A stretch of DNA of 33,191 bases from a virus. This document shows positions 14,949 through 23,241 of the stretch, one piece after another; within the stretch, counting starts at the first letter, position 1, and each line of letters starts with the position of its first letter. The notes beneath the pieces are model-generated. The model did not search any database. It saw nothing but the letters and a program-made list of their open reading frames with translations, and was not told the DNA's origin. The translations under genes were made by a program, and so were the position numbers. The stretch is from IMG/VR virus record IMGVR_UViG_3300037349_000496, positions 1 to 33,191 of that record, one strand, 5' to 3'.

Positions 14949-15412
14949 GTCGTCACCTGCCCGTTCATCGTGACGGCAATTTTGCCGGCAGCACTTGATA
15001 AAATGTAAATCGTATCGCCTGCGTTTAAGAGTCGGTTCACAAGCGGCGCTAAACTTGTCCCTGAGGCTGGCGGAGTTGTTGGATTAATCGAAGTCGCATT
15101 CACAATAAGTGTGGAGTTATCCATGACCTTCCCGCTTGGAACGACATAGACAGTTAAAGTGTGAGCCGAGCTATCGGTATTATTGGCGCTAAAACTTGTG
15201 ATCAAAGTACTTGAAGCCGCAGTAAAAAGCGGCGCCGCTGAAGTTCCAGCAAAAAGCGTCTGCGCCTGGGCCTGTAGCGAGCTCACAAGATTTGTCACAC
15301 TTTGATGCCATCTTTGCCAAGCCGGAGTGATCAGTCCATTTTGGTCTAAGACCTGGGATTTGAGCGGAAAGGGCTGCAGCAACGTTGCGTTTCTTTTTAT
15401 TGAAGCCGTCAT
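14945..15412 (-). CDS. Tail-associated protein, unknown
   Basis: 155 residues. The N-terminus has LLQPFPLKSQVLDQNGLITPAWQRWHQSV; the TPAWQRW block is common at the start of phage tail-fibre or needle-type proteins and probably docks on the tail. A coiled-coil-like helix follows (about 36-52), then a beta-rich domain (SANNTDSSAHTLTVYVVPSG, TIYILSSAAGKIAVTMNG). It sits directly after the gp10-like gene, where P22 has the tail-needle gene gp26, but the sequence does not resemble a trimeric needle, so that label is withheld. Confidence 0.62.
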   Translation of the reverse strand: MTASIKRNATLLQPFPLKSQVLDQNGLITPAWQRWHQSVTNLVSSLQAQAQTLFAGTSAAPLFTAASSTLITSFSANNTDSSAHTLTVYVVPSGKVMDNSTLIVNATSINPTTPPASGTSLAPLVNRLLNAGDTIYILSSAAGKIAVTMNGQVTT

Positions 15413-16905
15413 CAGTTCATCCCTTTCTCGACATCTAGGTCGGCGCCGATAAGAGTGACTCGAACGGGATCAGTGATTACAACTTTAAAAACCCGGTCGC
15501 GAGATTGGCCGAGCCTTCGCCATAAAGCTCGCCATTTGGTTTGGCCAATTTTTCCCATCGATGCCCATTTTTCATTGGACCAAGTATGACCGCCGTCATC
15601 ACTAAAAGTTAAGACGACCTGTGGGTTGGTTCCTTGTTGAATGCCATCAAGACCAACGCCAGATTCGATATCAAGCTGAAAACTATTATAAAAAATTCGG
15701 CTAAGATCCGAAGTAATGTGCGGCGCCGATCTCACCCGAGAAATCGGATTGGAATTGTCGCTATTAACCGCCAGATTTTGCTGATACAGATTTCCGTTAG
15801 CATAATCACCCACGACGTGAACGCCATAGGCAAAGGAATGATTGTCCGCCCGGTGACGCTGTAAAAGGCCGTTATTATTGTAAGCCCGCTCGTGCCAAAG
15901 ATTCGTCGTGGAATCAAAAACCCAAGTGGTCGTGAGATTTCCGTTAAAATCATAGGTCGGAAAATTCAAAACATAAAACGAGTGCCCGTCTTCTTGATAG
16001 GTGTAAGATGTCGCAAGCCCAATCGTATTCGGATTATAGGATTGCAAAGCCTGCTCTACAGCATGAGTTGAGATTCTGACTGGCTGATACCCTTGCGCCA
16101 TGTAAACAACGCCCTGACCGCGACTATCTCTGCCCAGCCAGATAATGGTATTATTCATTTTTTGAATCGAATAAGGCGCAGCACAGCCAACCTCTGAAAA
16201 TCCGCCCTGAATGGGCTGCCAAGGATTTGCTCCACCTAAACTAGCGTTTCCGCCCTGGTCATACCAAACTTCAATTGAATTACTGCCAAAAAGCCAAAGG
16301 TTTCTATGATCACTCACAATGCCAACAATCGGCTCAGGATAAGTTTCTTTGGTCGCGTAGTTTAGGCCATTAAATGAAACCGTGGGAAATCCACCGGCGT
16401 AAGGGTTGGTAAAATAAAACTGATTTGATCCCGGCGCATTAAAAATCATGTAAGTGTCTTGCGTGATCACCATGTTGGCGCCGTTAAAATTCGGATCAGT
16501 GATTTGCGCGAACGCTCCGCCGTTGAAATTATAAAGATAACCATTACTGCCATCGACCAAGACAAGCTGGCCATTATTTGTGCCGGTATCATTCATGATC
16601 ACGGGACCCGCTGACGTTTGAAGAGTGCCAAGCGAAGTCGCAACCCAAGACGAGCTTACGGAATAAAGCTGATTTCCACTGACAACAAAAAGCTGGCCCG
16701 TTGAAGAAACATAATTCCCGCGAATGGGACCTGTGCCAATATTTACAAGCAAACTTAATCCTGGAGTCGAGACCAAGGCTGCGACCTCGCGCTCTTTGCC
16801 AGTGCCAAGTTCATCGAGCTCCGGATACAAGTTAATACAGCGCTGGCAGTCGACATTGACCGAGCGCTGCGTGTAACTTGGACCGATGAAGCCAGTAAAC
16901 CTCAT
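15412..16905 (-). CDS. P22 gp10-like packaged-DNA stabilisation protein
   Basis: 497 residues, close to P22 gp10 (about 472). It begins MRFTGFIGPSYTQRSVNVDC and QRCINLYPELDE, the family's start pattern. It is beta-rich throughout, with propeller-like strands (GQLFVVSGNQLYSV, NGQLVLVDGSNGYLYNFNGG, DHRNLWLFGSNSIEVWYDQG, IIWLGRDSRGQGVVYMAQGY) and ends TDPVRVTLIGADLDVEKGMN. It plugs the portal after packaging and is the attachment point for tail parts. It overlaps the gp4-like gene by ATGA, matching P22 order. Confidence 0.88.
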   Translation of the reverse strand: MRFTGFIGPSYTQRSVNVDCQRCINLYPELDELGTGKEREVAALVSTPGLSLLVNIGTGPIRGNYVSSTGQLFVVSGNQLYSVSSSWVATSLGTLQTSAGPVIMNDTGTNNGQLVLVDGSNGYLYNFNGGAFAQITDPNFNGANMVITQDTYMIFNAPGSNQFYFTNPYAGGFPTVSFNGLNYATKETYPEPIVGIVSDHRNLWLFGSNSIEVWYDQGGNASLGGANPWQPIQGGFSEVGCAAPYSIQKMNNTIIWLGRDSRGQGVVYMAQGYQPVRISTHAVEQALQSYNPNTIGLATSYTYQEDGHSFYVLNFPTYDFNGNLTTTWVFDSTTNLWHERAYNNNGLLQRHRADNHSFAYGVHVVGDYANGNLYQQNLAVNSDNSNPISRVRSAPHITSDLSRIFYNSFQLDIESGVGLDGIQQGTNPQVVLTFSDDGGHTWSNEKWASMGKIGQTKWRALWRRLGQSRDRVFKVVITDPVRVTLIGADLDVEKGMN

Positions 16906-17624
16906 TCAACTTCCCCCGTGAGCCAGTTAAAGCCGACAGGTTGTGGAATGACTGCCTCATCACAGTGCAGATACATGGGACGAAAATTAAGACGTTTAAG
17001 GTTAGCTTTAGCTTCAAGAAAGGCAGCTGCCAAATTTTCAGGGATTTGTTTTCCGTACTCGGGCGCAAGCTCACAAGCAATGCCTAAGCGCATGAAACGG
17101 ATGAACCCAGGAGGAACGGTAATGGTGTCGTTAATCGTTACAAATTCTATCAGCGGCTTCGTTGAATAAAGAGTTAAAGAATTAGCCAGAGTCGGAACTG
17201 GCCAAACGGAAACGTTCATAAGTGGATAAGCATAATCGGGGTAGATTTTGAGGCCGATATTGCTGCCCGTGCTTTTAATCGTGATCATCGACCATTCTTC
17301 AGCAGTCAAAATTTGAACCGGTAGATCGTACTCAGGTACGCCGCCTTGAGTGACTGATAGGACTGCGGTATTAATCTTTAAGGGCGCGATAGTGTTAAAA
17401 TTGCCGCCTGGTCCGAGCGTGTAAGTCTGTTGATTCACCGTTAACGGGAAAGACTCGATGACCTGATTTGGAAGAATGAGTCTTTCGTTACTGCACGAAT
17501 CTAAAAATCCATTGGCGGCATTCATATTGTCGGTGAGCTCCTGAGCAGTCGGAGTTTCGCCGGTGGCAATAGCGCCGATGAGTCGCATGGCGCCTGTTAA
17601 AAGTGTGCTCACGTTCGTCGACAT
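16902..17624 (-). CDS. P22 gp4-like tail accessory/head completion protein
   Basis: 240 residues. The helical N-terminus MSTNVSTLLTGAMRLIGAIA with ETPTAQELTDNMNAANGFLD is the gp4 pattern, as are SFPLTVNQQTYTLGPGGNFN and PLMNVSVWPVPTLANSLTLY followed by TVPPGFIRFMRLGIACELAP. It is longer than P22 gp4 (166), as is usual in environmental relatives. The protein rings the bottom of the portal and bridges it to gp10. The start is the ATG at 17624; the ribosome site (GATGGG) is weak. Confidence 0.85.
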   Translation of the reverse strand: MSTNVSTLLTGAMRLIGAIATGETPTAQELTDNMNAANGFLDSCSNERLILPNQVIESFPLTVNQQTYTLGPGGNFNTIAPLKINTAVLSVTQGGVPEYDLPVQILTAEEWSMITIKSTGSNIGLKIYPDYAYPLMNVSVWPVPTLANSLTLYSTKPLIEFVTINDTITVPPGFIRFMRLGIACELAPEYGKQIPENLAAAFLEAKANLKRLNFRPMYLHCDEAVIPQPVGFNWLTGEVE

Positions 17625-17660
17625 ATAAACCCATCAATAAGATGCGAAGCTTCAGTGCTT

Positions 17661-18170
17661 CTATTTTTTAGACTTCAGGGCAGCAGCGGCTTTCGAAGCA
17701 AGGCTCGCAGGCTTTTGCGCTGACTCAAGGGAATCAAATTCGACCTGGGCTTGCTCATCGGATTTCGGCTCAGACTTGGACTCGGGCTTTGATTCCGATT
17801 TCTCTTCAGGCTTTGATTCGGGCTTTGATTCAAGTTTCGGCTCAGACTTTTTCTCTAGCCGAGCCTCGAGTTCTTTGATTTTTTCTTGCAGTGCTGATAA
17901 TTCAGAAGCGTGCGAGCGCGGGAGCTCCGGTGCTTCTTGTTGCGGTGCCGGCGAATCAACCCATTCAGAACCAAGGCTTGCTTCTTCTTGCGGAGTTTTA
18001 GCAATTCTTGGAGCAAAATCTCTGTGATGTTTTATTTTCGGATAATCAGGCTTATCAACGTGCGCGGCGGCATCGACCCAATCAGGGCCAAGGGCGTCCT
18101 CATCGGATTTACTGCGAACACGTTTTGGCAAATACTGACTGTGATATTTCATTTTTGGATGCGAGCTCAT
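17661..18170 (-). CDS. Hypothetical structural protein with a duplicated motif and charged repeats
   Basis: 169 residues. The first half contains the same motif twice: HPKMKYHSQYLPKRV..DEDALGPDWVDAA and YPKIKHHRDFAPRI..EEASLGSEWVDSP. That is [HY]PK[IM]K[YH]H followed about 20 residues later by (D/E)E-x-x-LG-x-[DE]WVD. Similar LG-x-x-W motifs occur in small podovirus proteins between coat and gp4. The middle is a coiled coil (ASELSALQEKIKELEARLEK) and then a run of K-P/S-E-S/P repeats, ending Ala/Lys-rich. AAGGGG precedes the ATG. It is placed just downstream of a terminator, so it starts a new segment of the late operon. Function unknown. Confidence 0.68.
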   Translation of the reverse strand: MSSHPKMKYHSQYLPKRVRSKSDEDALGPDWVDAAAHVDKPDYPKIKHHRDFAPRIAKTPQEEASLGSEWVDSPAPQQEAPELPRSHASELSALQEKIKELEARLEKKSEPKLESKPESKPEEKSESKPESKSEPKSDEQAQVEFDSLESAQKPASLASKAAAALKSKK

Positions 18171-18186
18171 AAATCCCCTTTTCGTT

Positions 18187-18220
18187 AAAAAGGCAGGGCC
18201 AATTAAAGCCCCGCCTTTTT
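18187..18220 (-). terminator. Rho-independent terminator inside the late region
   Basis: On the minus strand, AAAAAGGCGGGGC pairs with GCCCTGCCTTTTT (13 bp including one G-U), with an eight-base loop, and the 3' arm ends in five T. The stem is strong. It lies after the repeat-rich coat-region gene and before the 17661-18170 gene, so it would reduce transcription from the coat unit into the tail genes. On the plus strand the G-U becomes an A-C mismatch. Confidence 0.8.
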
Positions 18221-18239
18221 TTCAAGATCCGTTGTAAAA

Positions 18240-19631
18240 TTACGCGCCGGCCATGAGTCCTAAAGAAGTCAGCGCTGCACGCTGAGCATTTCCAAGATTG
18301 GCAAGCGAGCTGATCACTGGAGAAGCGGTTTGATAAACGCAGTTTCCGGCGCCAGGACTTGGCGTCTGGAAGTTTCCGATGATGTAAGTTTCAGACGGAG
18401 GCGTGATCGCCGCACCGCTGGTATTAATGTAATTGATAGCCAAAGTATTGGCCGCACTTACACGCACACCAGAAATTCCAAGACCTGAAGTCCATGAGGG
18501 TTTGTTCACCCACACTGGAGATCCAGCGACAAGACCTGTCACTGTAAAGGTTTGCTCAGCCGTGGTTGCTGATGCAACCGAAGAAGGAGCCAGCGTTTGG
18601 CTGTATAAAACCAAAGGTGCTGCCGGATTCATACGAAAAGTATGAACGCCATAAACTTCTGAAGCCGTCGGAGTTGCACCAGAGCCAATACCAGTAAAAT
18701 ACAGTGTCAATGTATTTGCGGTCGGAATTCCATAACTCAGAAGTGCTGCATTGGTTGCCGCTGCTTGTGGAGTTGGCTTAAATAAGCCCGCAACTAAATC
18801 TGTCGCCAAAATGCCAGTTAGCGTTGTGCTTCCACCACTTACGATAAGGCCAGCGCCAATTGCGCCAACCGTTCCAACGTTAAAGCCGTAACAAATCTCG
18901 TTATCAACGGCATCAAGCCCGGGGAGGCAAATAACGTTGTATGTTTGCGAAACAGTGGGCGTAATGGGCGATGAAGTCACATTGCAAAACGTGATTCCAA
19001 GTAAGTTATTTGAAACCACTCGGCAGCCAACAATATCAAGACCGGCTTGAGCAGTCGGTTTATTGACTTGCACCAAAAAACCAACTGGAAGGCCAGTCAC
19101 GTTAAAATACTGCTCAGCCGTGCTATTGGCTGGGACTGCTGCCGGAGACAAAACCGGCGAAAGCGAAGGCATACCGCGAATTGCAACAACGCTATATGCT
19201 TCTGAAGCCGTGGGAGTAATGCTACCGCCAGCTGCAGGAACGTTGATGTAGGTAATACCAAGCGTATTGGTTGAAGAAACCCGAACGTTTCCAACGCCAA
19301 GACCGGCTTGCGAGGTCGGTTTATTGACAAAAACCAGATCGCCGGCGGTGAGCTGCATTTGCATTCCACTTCCGGACTGGATCGTCAAAGTCTGCTCAGC
19401 TGTTGTCCCTTGCGCGACGGATGAGGGCGACTGCGTTGAGCTATAAGTTGCCACAATCCCGCAAGCTAGACCGCGAGTGACGGCGGCTTGGGCATTACCC
19501 AAAGGTTGCGTCGTTGGCGTTGCTCCAAAAAATCCCACGGGATCGGTTGAGGATTGTCCAAGTTGATTGCCGCCCGAGGTCGCGCGGTTATCAACTTGGT
19601 TATTGTAACTTTCAATATTGGGTGCTCCCAT
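18240..19631 (-). CDS. Repetitive capsid-decoration or head-fibre candidate
   Basis: 463 residues with four imperfect repeats of about 90 residues. Three repeats share P..[SA]-[SA]-V-A-x-x-[ST]-TAEQ-x-[FL], then VNKPT-x-QAGLG/D..[RV]VSxxNxLxIxYINV and PTxSExYxV (beginning near residues 68, 160, 345); the third copy (about 250-335) is more diverged. This is an Ig-like or stalk-repeat pattern. The unique N-terminus (MGAPNIESYNNQVDNRATSG) and C-terminus (ISSLANLGNAQRAALTSLGL) flank it. AGGAG precedes the ATG. It is the gene after coat, where decoration proteins are often found, but no family could be named. Confidence 0.7.
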   Translation of the reverse strand: MGAPNIESYNNQVDNRATSGGNQLGQSSTDPVGFFGATPTTQPLGNAQAAVTRGLACGIVATYSSTQSPSSVAQGTTAEQTLTIQSGSGMQMQLTAGDLVFVNKPTSQAGLGVGNVRVSSTNTLGITYINVPAAGGSITPTASEAYSVVAIRGMPSLSPVLSPAAVPANSTAEQYFNVTGLPVGFLVQVNKPTAQAGLDIVGCRVVSNNLLGITFCNVTSSPITPTVSQTYNVICLPGLDAVDNEICYGFNVGTVGAIGAGLIVSGGSTTLTGILATDLVAGLFKPTPQAAATNAALLSYGIPTANTLTLYFTGIGSGATPTASEVYGVHTFRMNPAAPLVLYSQTLAPSSVASATTAEQTFTVTGLVAGSPVWVNKPSWTSGLGISGVRVSAANTLAINYINTSGAAITPPSETYIIGNFQTPSPGAGNCVYQTASPVISSLANLGNAQRAALTSLGLMAGA

Positions 19632-19720
19632 TTAAAAAATCTCCTGTTAAAGTTTTAAAAACTGTTTCTTTTTTAGAGCCCTGCGCCCGAATCCGAGCGC
19701 ACGACTTTTTCAAGTTTTGG

Positions 19721-20932
19721 TTAACCCTGAATTCGACAAGCAAGTTCGGGATACGGAGCACACCAGCCGAAAAGGATGTCTAAGCGACAAGGCATGACGT
19801 CATTGTTGATGTCATAGGCTCGAACAATCCTGACTGATAAACCACTATCGGGATCTGAAGCTCGAGCCGCGCGGTCAACACCGCCGGGGAGCATAAGATC
19901 TGCGCAGCCAAGAACAAATGCATCCTGGTGATAAGCCAAGTTCATCGGTGAAACAGTTCCACCTGTTCCTAAGACTGTGATTGCGGCACTTGCAGCAGGC
20001 GCCGCACTACAGGTTTGATAAGGACCTGAAGTGATGATCGAGGGCGCAATTTGAATCGTTGCCGTTCCAGAGCTTGAGGAGCTTGTTGCAGCAGTGACAA
20101 CAAATTGCTGGAGTGATCCCAATTGTTGAAAGTTTTGACGGTTCACTGCATAAACGCCTGTGATCGTAAAAACGTCGCCGACATTTAATAGCGAAGTCAC
20201 ACTTGCGGTCCAGCCCATGGTATTGATCGAGCTTCCGGTTTGTCCTGCAACCGCTGTCATGGTGGGAGTGCCACCTTGCGTGCCAACAGTGTAAGAACCA
20301 ATATTTTGATCCATTTTCCAGATCATGCCGGCAGCCGCACCCATGCGACCTTTTTCGTATTGGCTTGAGATCATTTCTTGTGGATTAAAGAAATTTGTTA
20401 AACCGTTAACAATTGAAGTTTGTGCAGCTGGATTGATTGCGACATATCTTTTGCCATCCATCGGAGCTGAGTTTTCGTCGAGCTTTTGGAAAGCTTGCAA
20501 ATACGTTTGCAAAGTCGTGGGCGCAGATCCTGGAGTTCCAACCGTATTCCAAACTCCACTTGCAAGTTGCAAACCTGTGTAGTCAATTTGGTTGGCAAGA
20601 CTTGCAACAGCGGGCGCAATGTAGCGCTCGTTGAATTGGTCAATGCTCAAGGTTAAATCTTTAGAAGAAAACTGAAAACCCACGTGCTTTTGGTTACTTA
20701 AAGTCAGCGGGATGTATTGGTCAGCAACGTCTTGAACGACTAAGGCCGGACCATTACTAACCACAAAGCGAACGGGTTTTCTGATATTAATGACCGAGCC
20801 GATTTTGGCGCCGGTATTTGCAAACTGGTCGTCATATTGACGATTAATACTCTTGGTAAAGCCCAAGTTATTTTTTAAGATTCTCAATGCTTCCTTGGTA
20901 ATCATCGAGATCGTTAAAAGACTGTTGCCCAT
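19721..20932 (-). CDS. Major capsid (coat) protein, P22 gp5-like
   Basis: 403 residues (P22 coat 430). The N-terminus MGNSLLTISMITKEALRILK, the segment YDDQFANTGAKIGSVINIRKP, FQFSSKDLTLSIDQFNERYI and the C-terminal block SGLSVRIVRAYDINNDVMPC..LFGWCAPYPELACRIQG are the P22 coat pattern. The middle (about 215-330), rich in Gly/Ser/Thr, corresponds to the inserted domain region. AGAAGGA lies before the ATG. The scaffold gene ends 26 bases upstream. Confidence 0.92.
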   Translation of the reverse strand: MGNSLLTISMITKEALRILKNNLGFTKSINRQYDDQFANTGAKIGSVINIRKPVRFVVSNGPALVVQDVADQYIPLTLSNQKHVGFQFSSKDLTLSIDQFNERYIAPAVASLANQIDYTGLQLASGVWNTVGTPGSAPTTLQTYLQAFQKLDENSAPMDGKRYVAINPAAQTSIVNGLTNFFNPQEMISSQYEKGRMGAAAGMIWKMDQNIGSYTVGTQGGTPTMTAVAGQTGSSINTMGWTASVTSLLNVGDVFTITGVYAVNRQNFQQLGSLQQFVVTAATSSSSSGTATIQIAPSIITSGPYQTCSAAPAASAAITVLGTGGTVSPMNLAYHQDAFVLGCADLMLPGGVDRAARASDPDSGLSVRIVRAYDINNDVMPCRLDILFGWCAPYPELACRIQG

Positions 20933-20958
20933 TTTTTAAATCCTTCTTTAAGCCCTCT

Positions 20959-21921
20959 TTAAGCGCGAGCGGCTTTGATTTGCTCCTCCCGCAACTGCTC
21001 GTATTCGCGCTGAGATAAATTCGGATCATCCAGCGATTTCTTACTGGGTGTGCCGGTCGCGCGAACGGGCTTTACGGGCTTTGGAGCTTTGGTTGTTGTG
21101 ATTGTTTCAACCGAAGGATTTTGGGCTTTGATAAATCTGGATTCGAACTTGCCAAGTTCGCAGGCTGCATCGATTGCCGGAAGTTTACAAATTTTTTCGT
21201 ATTCTTCGGGATGCTTAGCCAATTGATACATGAACTCGGCACTTTGCTCGGACTTTAGAATCACCTGCTGGACAACTAAGGACATCGGGATGTGATTGAC
21301 GTCTTCTAAGGTCTCATTGAAGTCTGCATGAGCCTTTGAAAACTCCTTGACCCGTTCAACGTGCGCTTCGACCTGCTTTTGATGCTCAGTTTTGACTTGA
21401 ACTTCTTTGGCCTGGGTGTCGCGCTCTTTAAACTTTTGATCAAGCTTCCAATCAGTTAGCGCCTCGACATATTTCTCGTGGGTGTCGAAATTGTCAGGAC
21501 TCGGGCGTCCCTCATTACTCACTAGCTTTTCATCAGGCTGTGCAGGCTGATCTGGTTTAGCTTGGGCTGATTTTAAAGCTTGTGCCTTCCAGTACTCTTT
21601 TTCCTGCTCGGCCTGAGTTCTAAGCTTTGTGAGCTTATTGATTTTCTTTTGATAGCCGCCCGCTTTTTTCCCGGGTTTTTTGCCGGCATCGTCATCGGTG
21701 GATTCTTCAGATTCGTCTTGCTCTTCAGTCTCTTCGGTCGTTTCAGTGTTTTCAGTTTCACTTGCTTCCAAAGCTTCCGAGGCTTCAGGGGTCGTTTCGT
21801 CGGCTGATTTTTCAGCTGACGCGGATGTAGTTTCAACGACTGGTTTACCTTGAGCCAAATCGCCCATTGCGGCGGTCACAGCTTCTTGGGAATCCGTTGT
21901 TGAAGCGATGTCGACAGGCAT
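20959..21921 (-). CDS. Scaffolding protein
   Basis: 320 residues from the ATG at 21921, chosen because GGAG lies at the right distance; an upstream ATG (21990) would add 23 residues with no site. The N-terminal 85 residues are very acidic (Glu/Thr/Ser), then a Lys-rich hinge (KKPGKKAGGYQKKINKLTKL) and a long coiled coil with many Glu/Lys. The C-terminus is basic (TTTKAPKPVKPVRATG, then a Glu/Arg-rich end). Composition, position directly before the coat gene and lack of Cys-rich or catalytic motifs fit a podovirus scaffold that leaves the prohead. Array A lies 126 bases upstream of its start. Confidence 0.85.
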   Translation of the reverse strand: MPVDIASTTDSQEAVTAAMGDLAQGKPVVETTSASAEKSADETTPEASEALEASETENTETTEETEEQDESEESTDDDAGKKPGKKAGGYQKKINKLTKLRTQAEQEKEYWKAQALKSAQAKPDQPAQPDEKLVSNEGRPSPDNFDTHEKYVEALTDWKLDQKFKERDTQAKEVQVKTEHQKQVEAHVERVKEFSKAHADFNETLEDVNHIPMSLVVQQVILKSEQSAEFMYQLAKHPEEYEKICKLPAIDAACELGKFESRFIKAQNPSVETITTTKAPKPVKPVRATGTPSKKSLDDPNLSQREYEQLREEQIKAARA

Positions 21922-22046
21922 GGTGTTACTCCATGGGTTTTGCCGGGTGATAACTCGCCCGTAAGTTTTGCGGCGATTGAAGGGGTCCAAACGCCTCGCA
22001 CTAGATGATTCGGTTAAAACGCGTGGGCCTTAACGGCTGATGACGC

Positions 22047-22074
22047 CTTTAGAAAATCTTTAGTTTTACTTTAG
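22047..22074. promoter_or_regulatory. Array A: three CTTTAG boxes at 11-bp steps
   Basis: CTTTAG occurs at 22047, 22058 and 22069, each exactly 11 bp from the last, between the scaffold gene (minus) and the RHH gene (plus). On the minus strand the units read ACTAAAGTAAA, ACTAAAGATTT, TCTAAAGGCG. The last box ends 14 bases before the RHH ATG. Arrays B and C share the same box and step. Confidence 0.8.
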
Positions 22075-22088
22075 TTTTAGGGTGCGCA

Positions 22089-22337
22089 ATGATTGGGTTC
22101 ATGGATGCCAACATGAAAACTCAAAGTCTTGATTCCATTCTTGAAAGTCTTGATCCCTCAGCCTCGTTTAATAAAGACGAAGAGCAAGTCAAAGCCGTCA
22201 CGTTTTGGATCGGGCTTACCTACAAAGACAAATGGGACCGGGTTCAACGAAAAACCAAGTTCGCTTTTGGAAAAAAAATGCAGGAGATTTTAAAGACTGC
22301 ACTCGATCGAGTGGATACCGAGGAGCTTGAGGCCTAA
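22089..22337 (+). CDS. Ribbon-helix-helix DNA-binding protein, probable late regulator
   Basis: 82 residues, the only plus-strand gene within the 17-kb late block. After a polar N-terminus, residues about 35-75 fit the MetJ/Arc (RHH) fold: strand KAVTFWIGL, helix A YKDKWDRVQRKTK, turn FAFG, helix B KKMQEILKTALDRV. RHH dimers read DNA through the paired strands. The gene starts right behind array A, whose boxes have the 11-bp half-site spacing known from phage P22 Arc, which suggests self-control. AGGG sits seven bases before the ATG. Its TAA overlaps the stop of the convergent HNH gene by four bases. The fold call is by pattern; the targets are inferred. Confidence 0.68.
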   Translation: MIGFMDANMKTQSLDSILESLDPSASFNKDEEQVKAVTFWIGLTYKDKWDRVQRKTKFAFGKKMQEILKTALDRVDTEELEA

Positions 22338-22699
22338 GCCGCAGCCTTCTTGGCCAAGGCGCCGGCCGGACGCTTACTGATTTTCTCAAACCAAATTGCA
22401 GCGTCAAAGACCACGTGCTCATTGAATGATTTGAAATTCCCAAGATGACCGATAAACAAATGGCAGTTCACGCCGTCTTTTTTGTTTTCGCAAAGCCAAA
22501 TGACGTTTGACTCGTCTTCTTCGCGCTCGGGAGCTAGGTGAAATGGAATAATATGATGAAGCTCGATCTTGCCGGTCGAAATCCCGCAACAACTGCAAAC
22601 CTTGGGATGCATCTTGGCAAATTCTTTTTTGAATTTTCCCCAGGTCGGCGAGCGCTTAGTACCTTTCGGGACCTTGTCTTGTTGTCGCGAATGAATCAT
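22334..22699 (-). CDS. HNH endonuclease-like protein
   Basis: 121 residues. Cys35-x2-Cys38 (VCSCCG), His48-His49 (LHHIIPFHL), Asn65 (NVIWLC) with Cys70, Cys79-His80 and His85 (CHLFIGH) build a treble-clef HNH site. The pattern HH..P, N, H-x4-H is the usual HNH order. Phage HNH proteins act with terminases or as free nucleases; here it lies in the accessory cluster, so a homing-type or accessory role is equally possible. GGAGGGG is just upstream of the ATG. It converges on the RHH gene with overlapping stop codons. Confidence 0.82.
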   Translation of the reverse strand: MIHSRQQDKVPKGTKRSPTWGKFKKEFAKMHPKVCSCCGISTGKIELHHIIPFHLAPEREEDESNVIWLCENKKDGVNCHLFIGHLGNFKSFNEHVVFDAAIWFEKISKRPAGALAKKAAA

Positions 22700-22722
22700 A
22701 TCCCCTCCATGGAATTTGATAA

Positions 22723-22974
22723 CTACTGCTGAGTCTCTTTCTCTGGCACAGGCGCGGGCACCGGCAAAATTGCTTCGCCCTCGGTTTCCGTAAAATCAAT
22801 GAACTGAATTTTATCGTGAATGAGTAACATTTGCGTTTTGCCATTGGCACTTGAGATCAGCGTTTGGCCCGGAGATTTGAACTGAATAGCCTTAAGGCGC
22901 TCGAATTCTTCCCGGTTATCGGTCGTAAAGCTCACTTCTCGGTTGTCGCGCAAAATAAATTTCACTTGAAACAT
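22723..22974 (-). CDS. Small beta-rich hypothetical protein
   Basis: 83 residues, beginning MFQVKFILRDNREVSFTTDN. Alternating hydrophobic strands (QVKFILRD, EVSFTTD, TQMLLIHDKIQFIDFTE) suggest a compact beta sheet, then a Pro-rich tail (ILPVPAPVPEKETQQ). No family recognised. A strong AGGAGAAGG site overlaps the stop of the preceding gene, so it is co-translated with the micro-gene run. Function unknown. Confidence 0.68.
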   Translation of the reverse strand: MFQVKFILRDNREVSFTTDNREEFERLKAIQFKSPGQTLISSANGKTQMLLIHDKIQFIDFTETEGEAILPVPAPVPEKETQQ

Positions 22975-22983
22975 TACCTTCTC

Positions 22984-23241
22984 CTATTCCATGCCTGCGT
23001 ATTTAAGTTCTTTATCGAATGCAAACTCGTCGATTTCTTCGCCTTTTTGTATTCTTGCCCGGTATTTTAGAAATATCTTTTTTTGCTTTGGATTTAGCGT
23101 TGCCAGAAATTCGATTTCTTCGGGCGAGAGGTTGAATTTGTTTTTGGGCTCGCGCGGGGTTTTTGGTTCAAAATTGCCGGCGCGAATCTTTTTCGCTGGA
23201 ATTATTGGACGATCTCGACCGGCTCTTTTTTTGCCGGTCAT
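22984..23241 (-). CDS. Small basic hypothetical protein
   Basis: 85 residues. The basic N-terminus MTGKKRAGRDRPIIPAKKIR is followed by a helical region NLSPEEIEFLATLNPKQKKI and FLKYRARIQKGEEIDEFAFD. No family recognised; the charged N-terminus could touch nucleic acid. Its ATG overlaps the TGA of the 23-codon gene (ATGA). It is part of the accessory run between portal and scaffold. Confidence 0.7.
   Translation of the reverse strand: MTGKKRAGRDRPIIPAKKIRAGNFEPKTPREPKNKFNLSPEEIEFLATLNPKQKKIFLKYRARIQKGEEIDEFAFDKELKYAGME

Noticed and set aside
20946-20962. Two CTTTAA boxes 11 bp apart before the coat gene
   Set aside because: They differ from CTTTAG, one is part of the coat ribosome site (AGAAGGA) and the other overlaps the scaffold stop, so they are explained otherwise.
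21573-21836. Frames on both strands within the scaffold gene
   Set aside because: Lys/Pro-rich or Phe-rich by-products of the Glu-rich scaffold coding sequence.
22656-22850. 64-codon minus-strand frame overlapping the HNH gene start
   Set aside because: Overlaps two better-supported genes in another frame; composition is that of a shadow frame.
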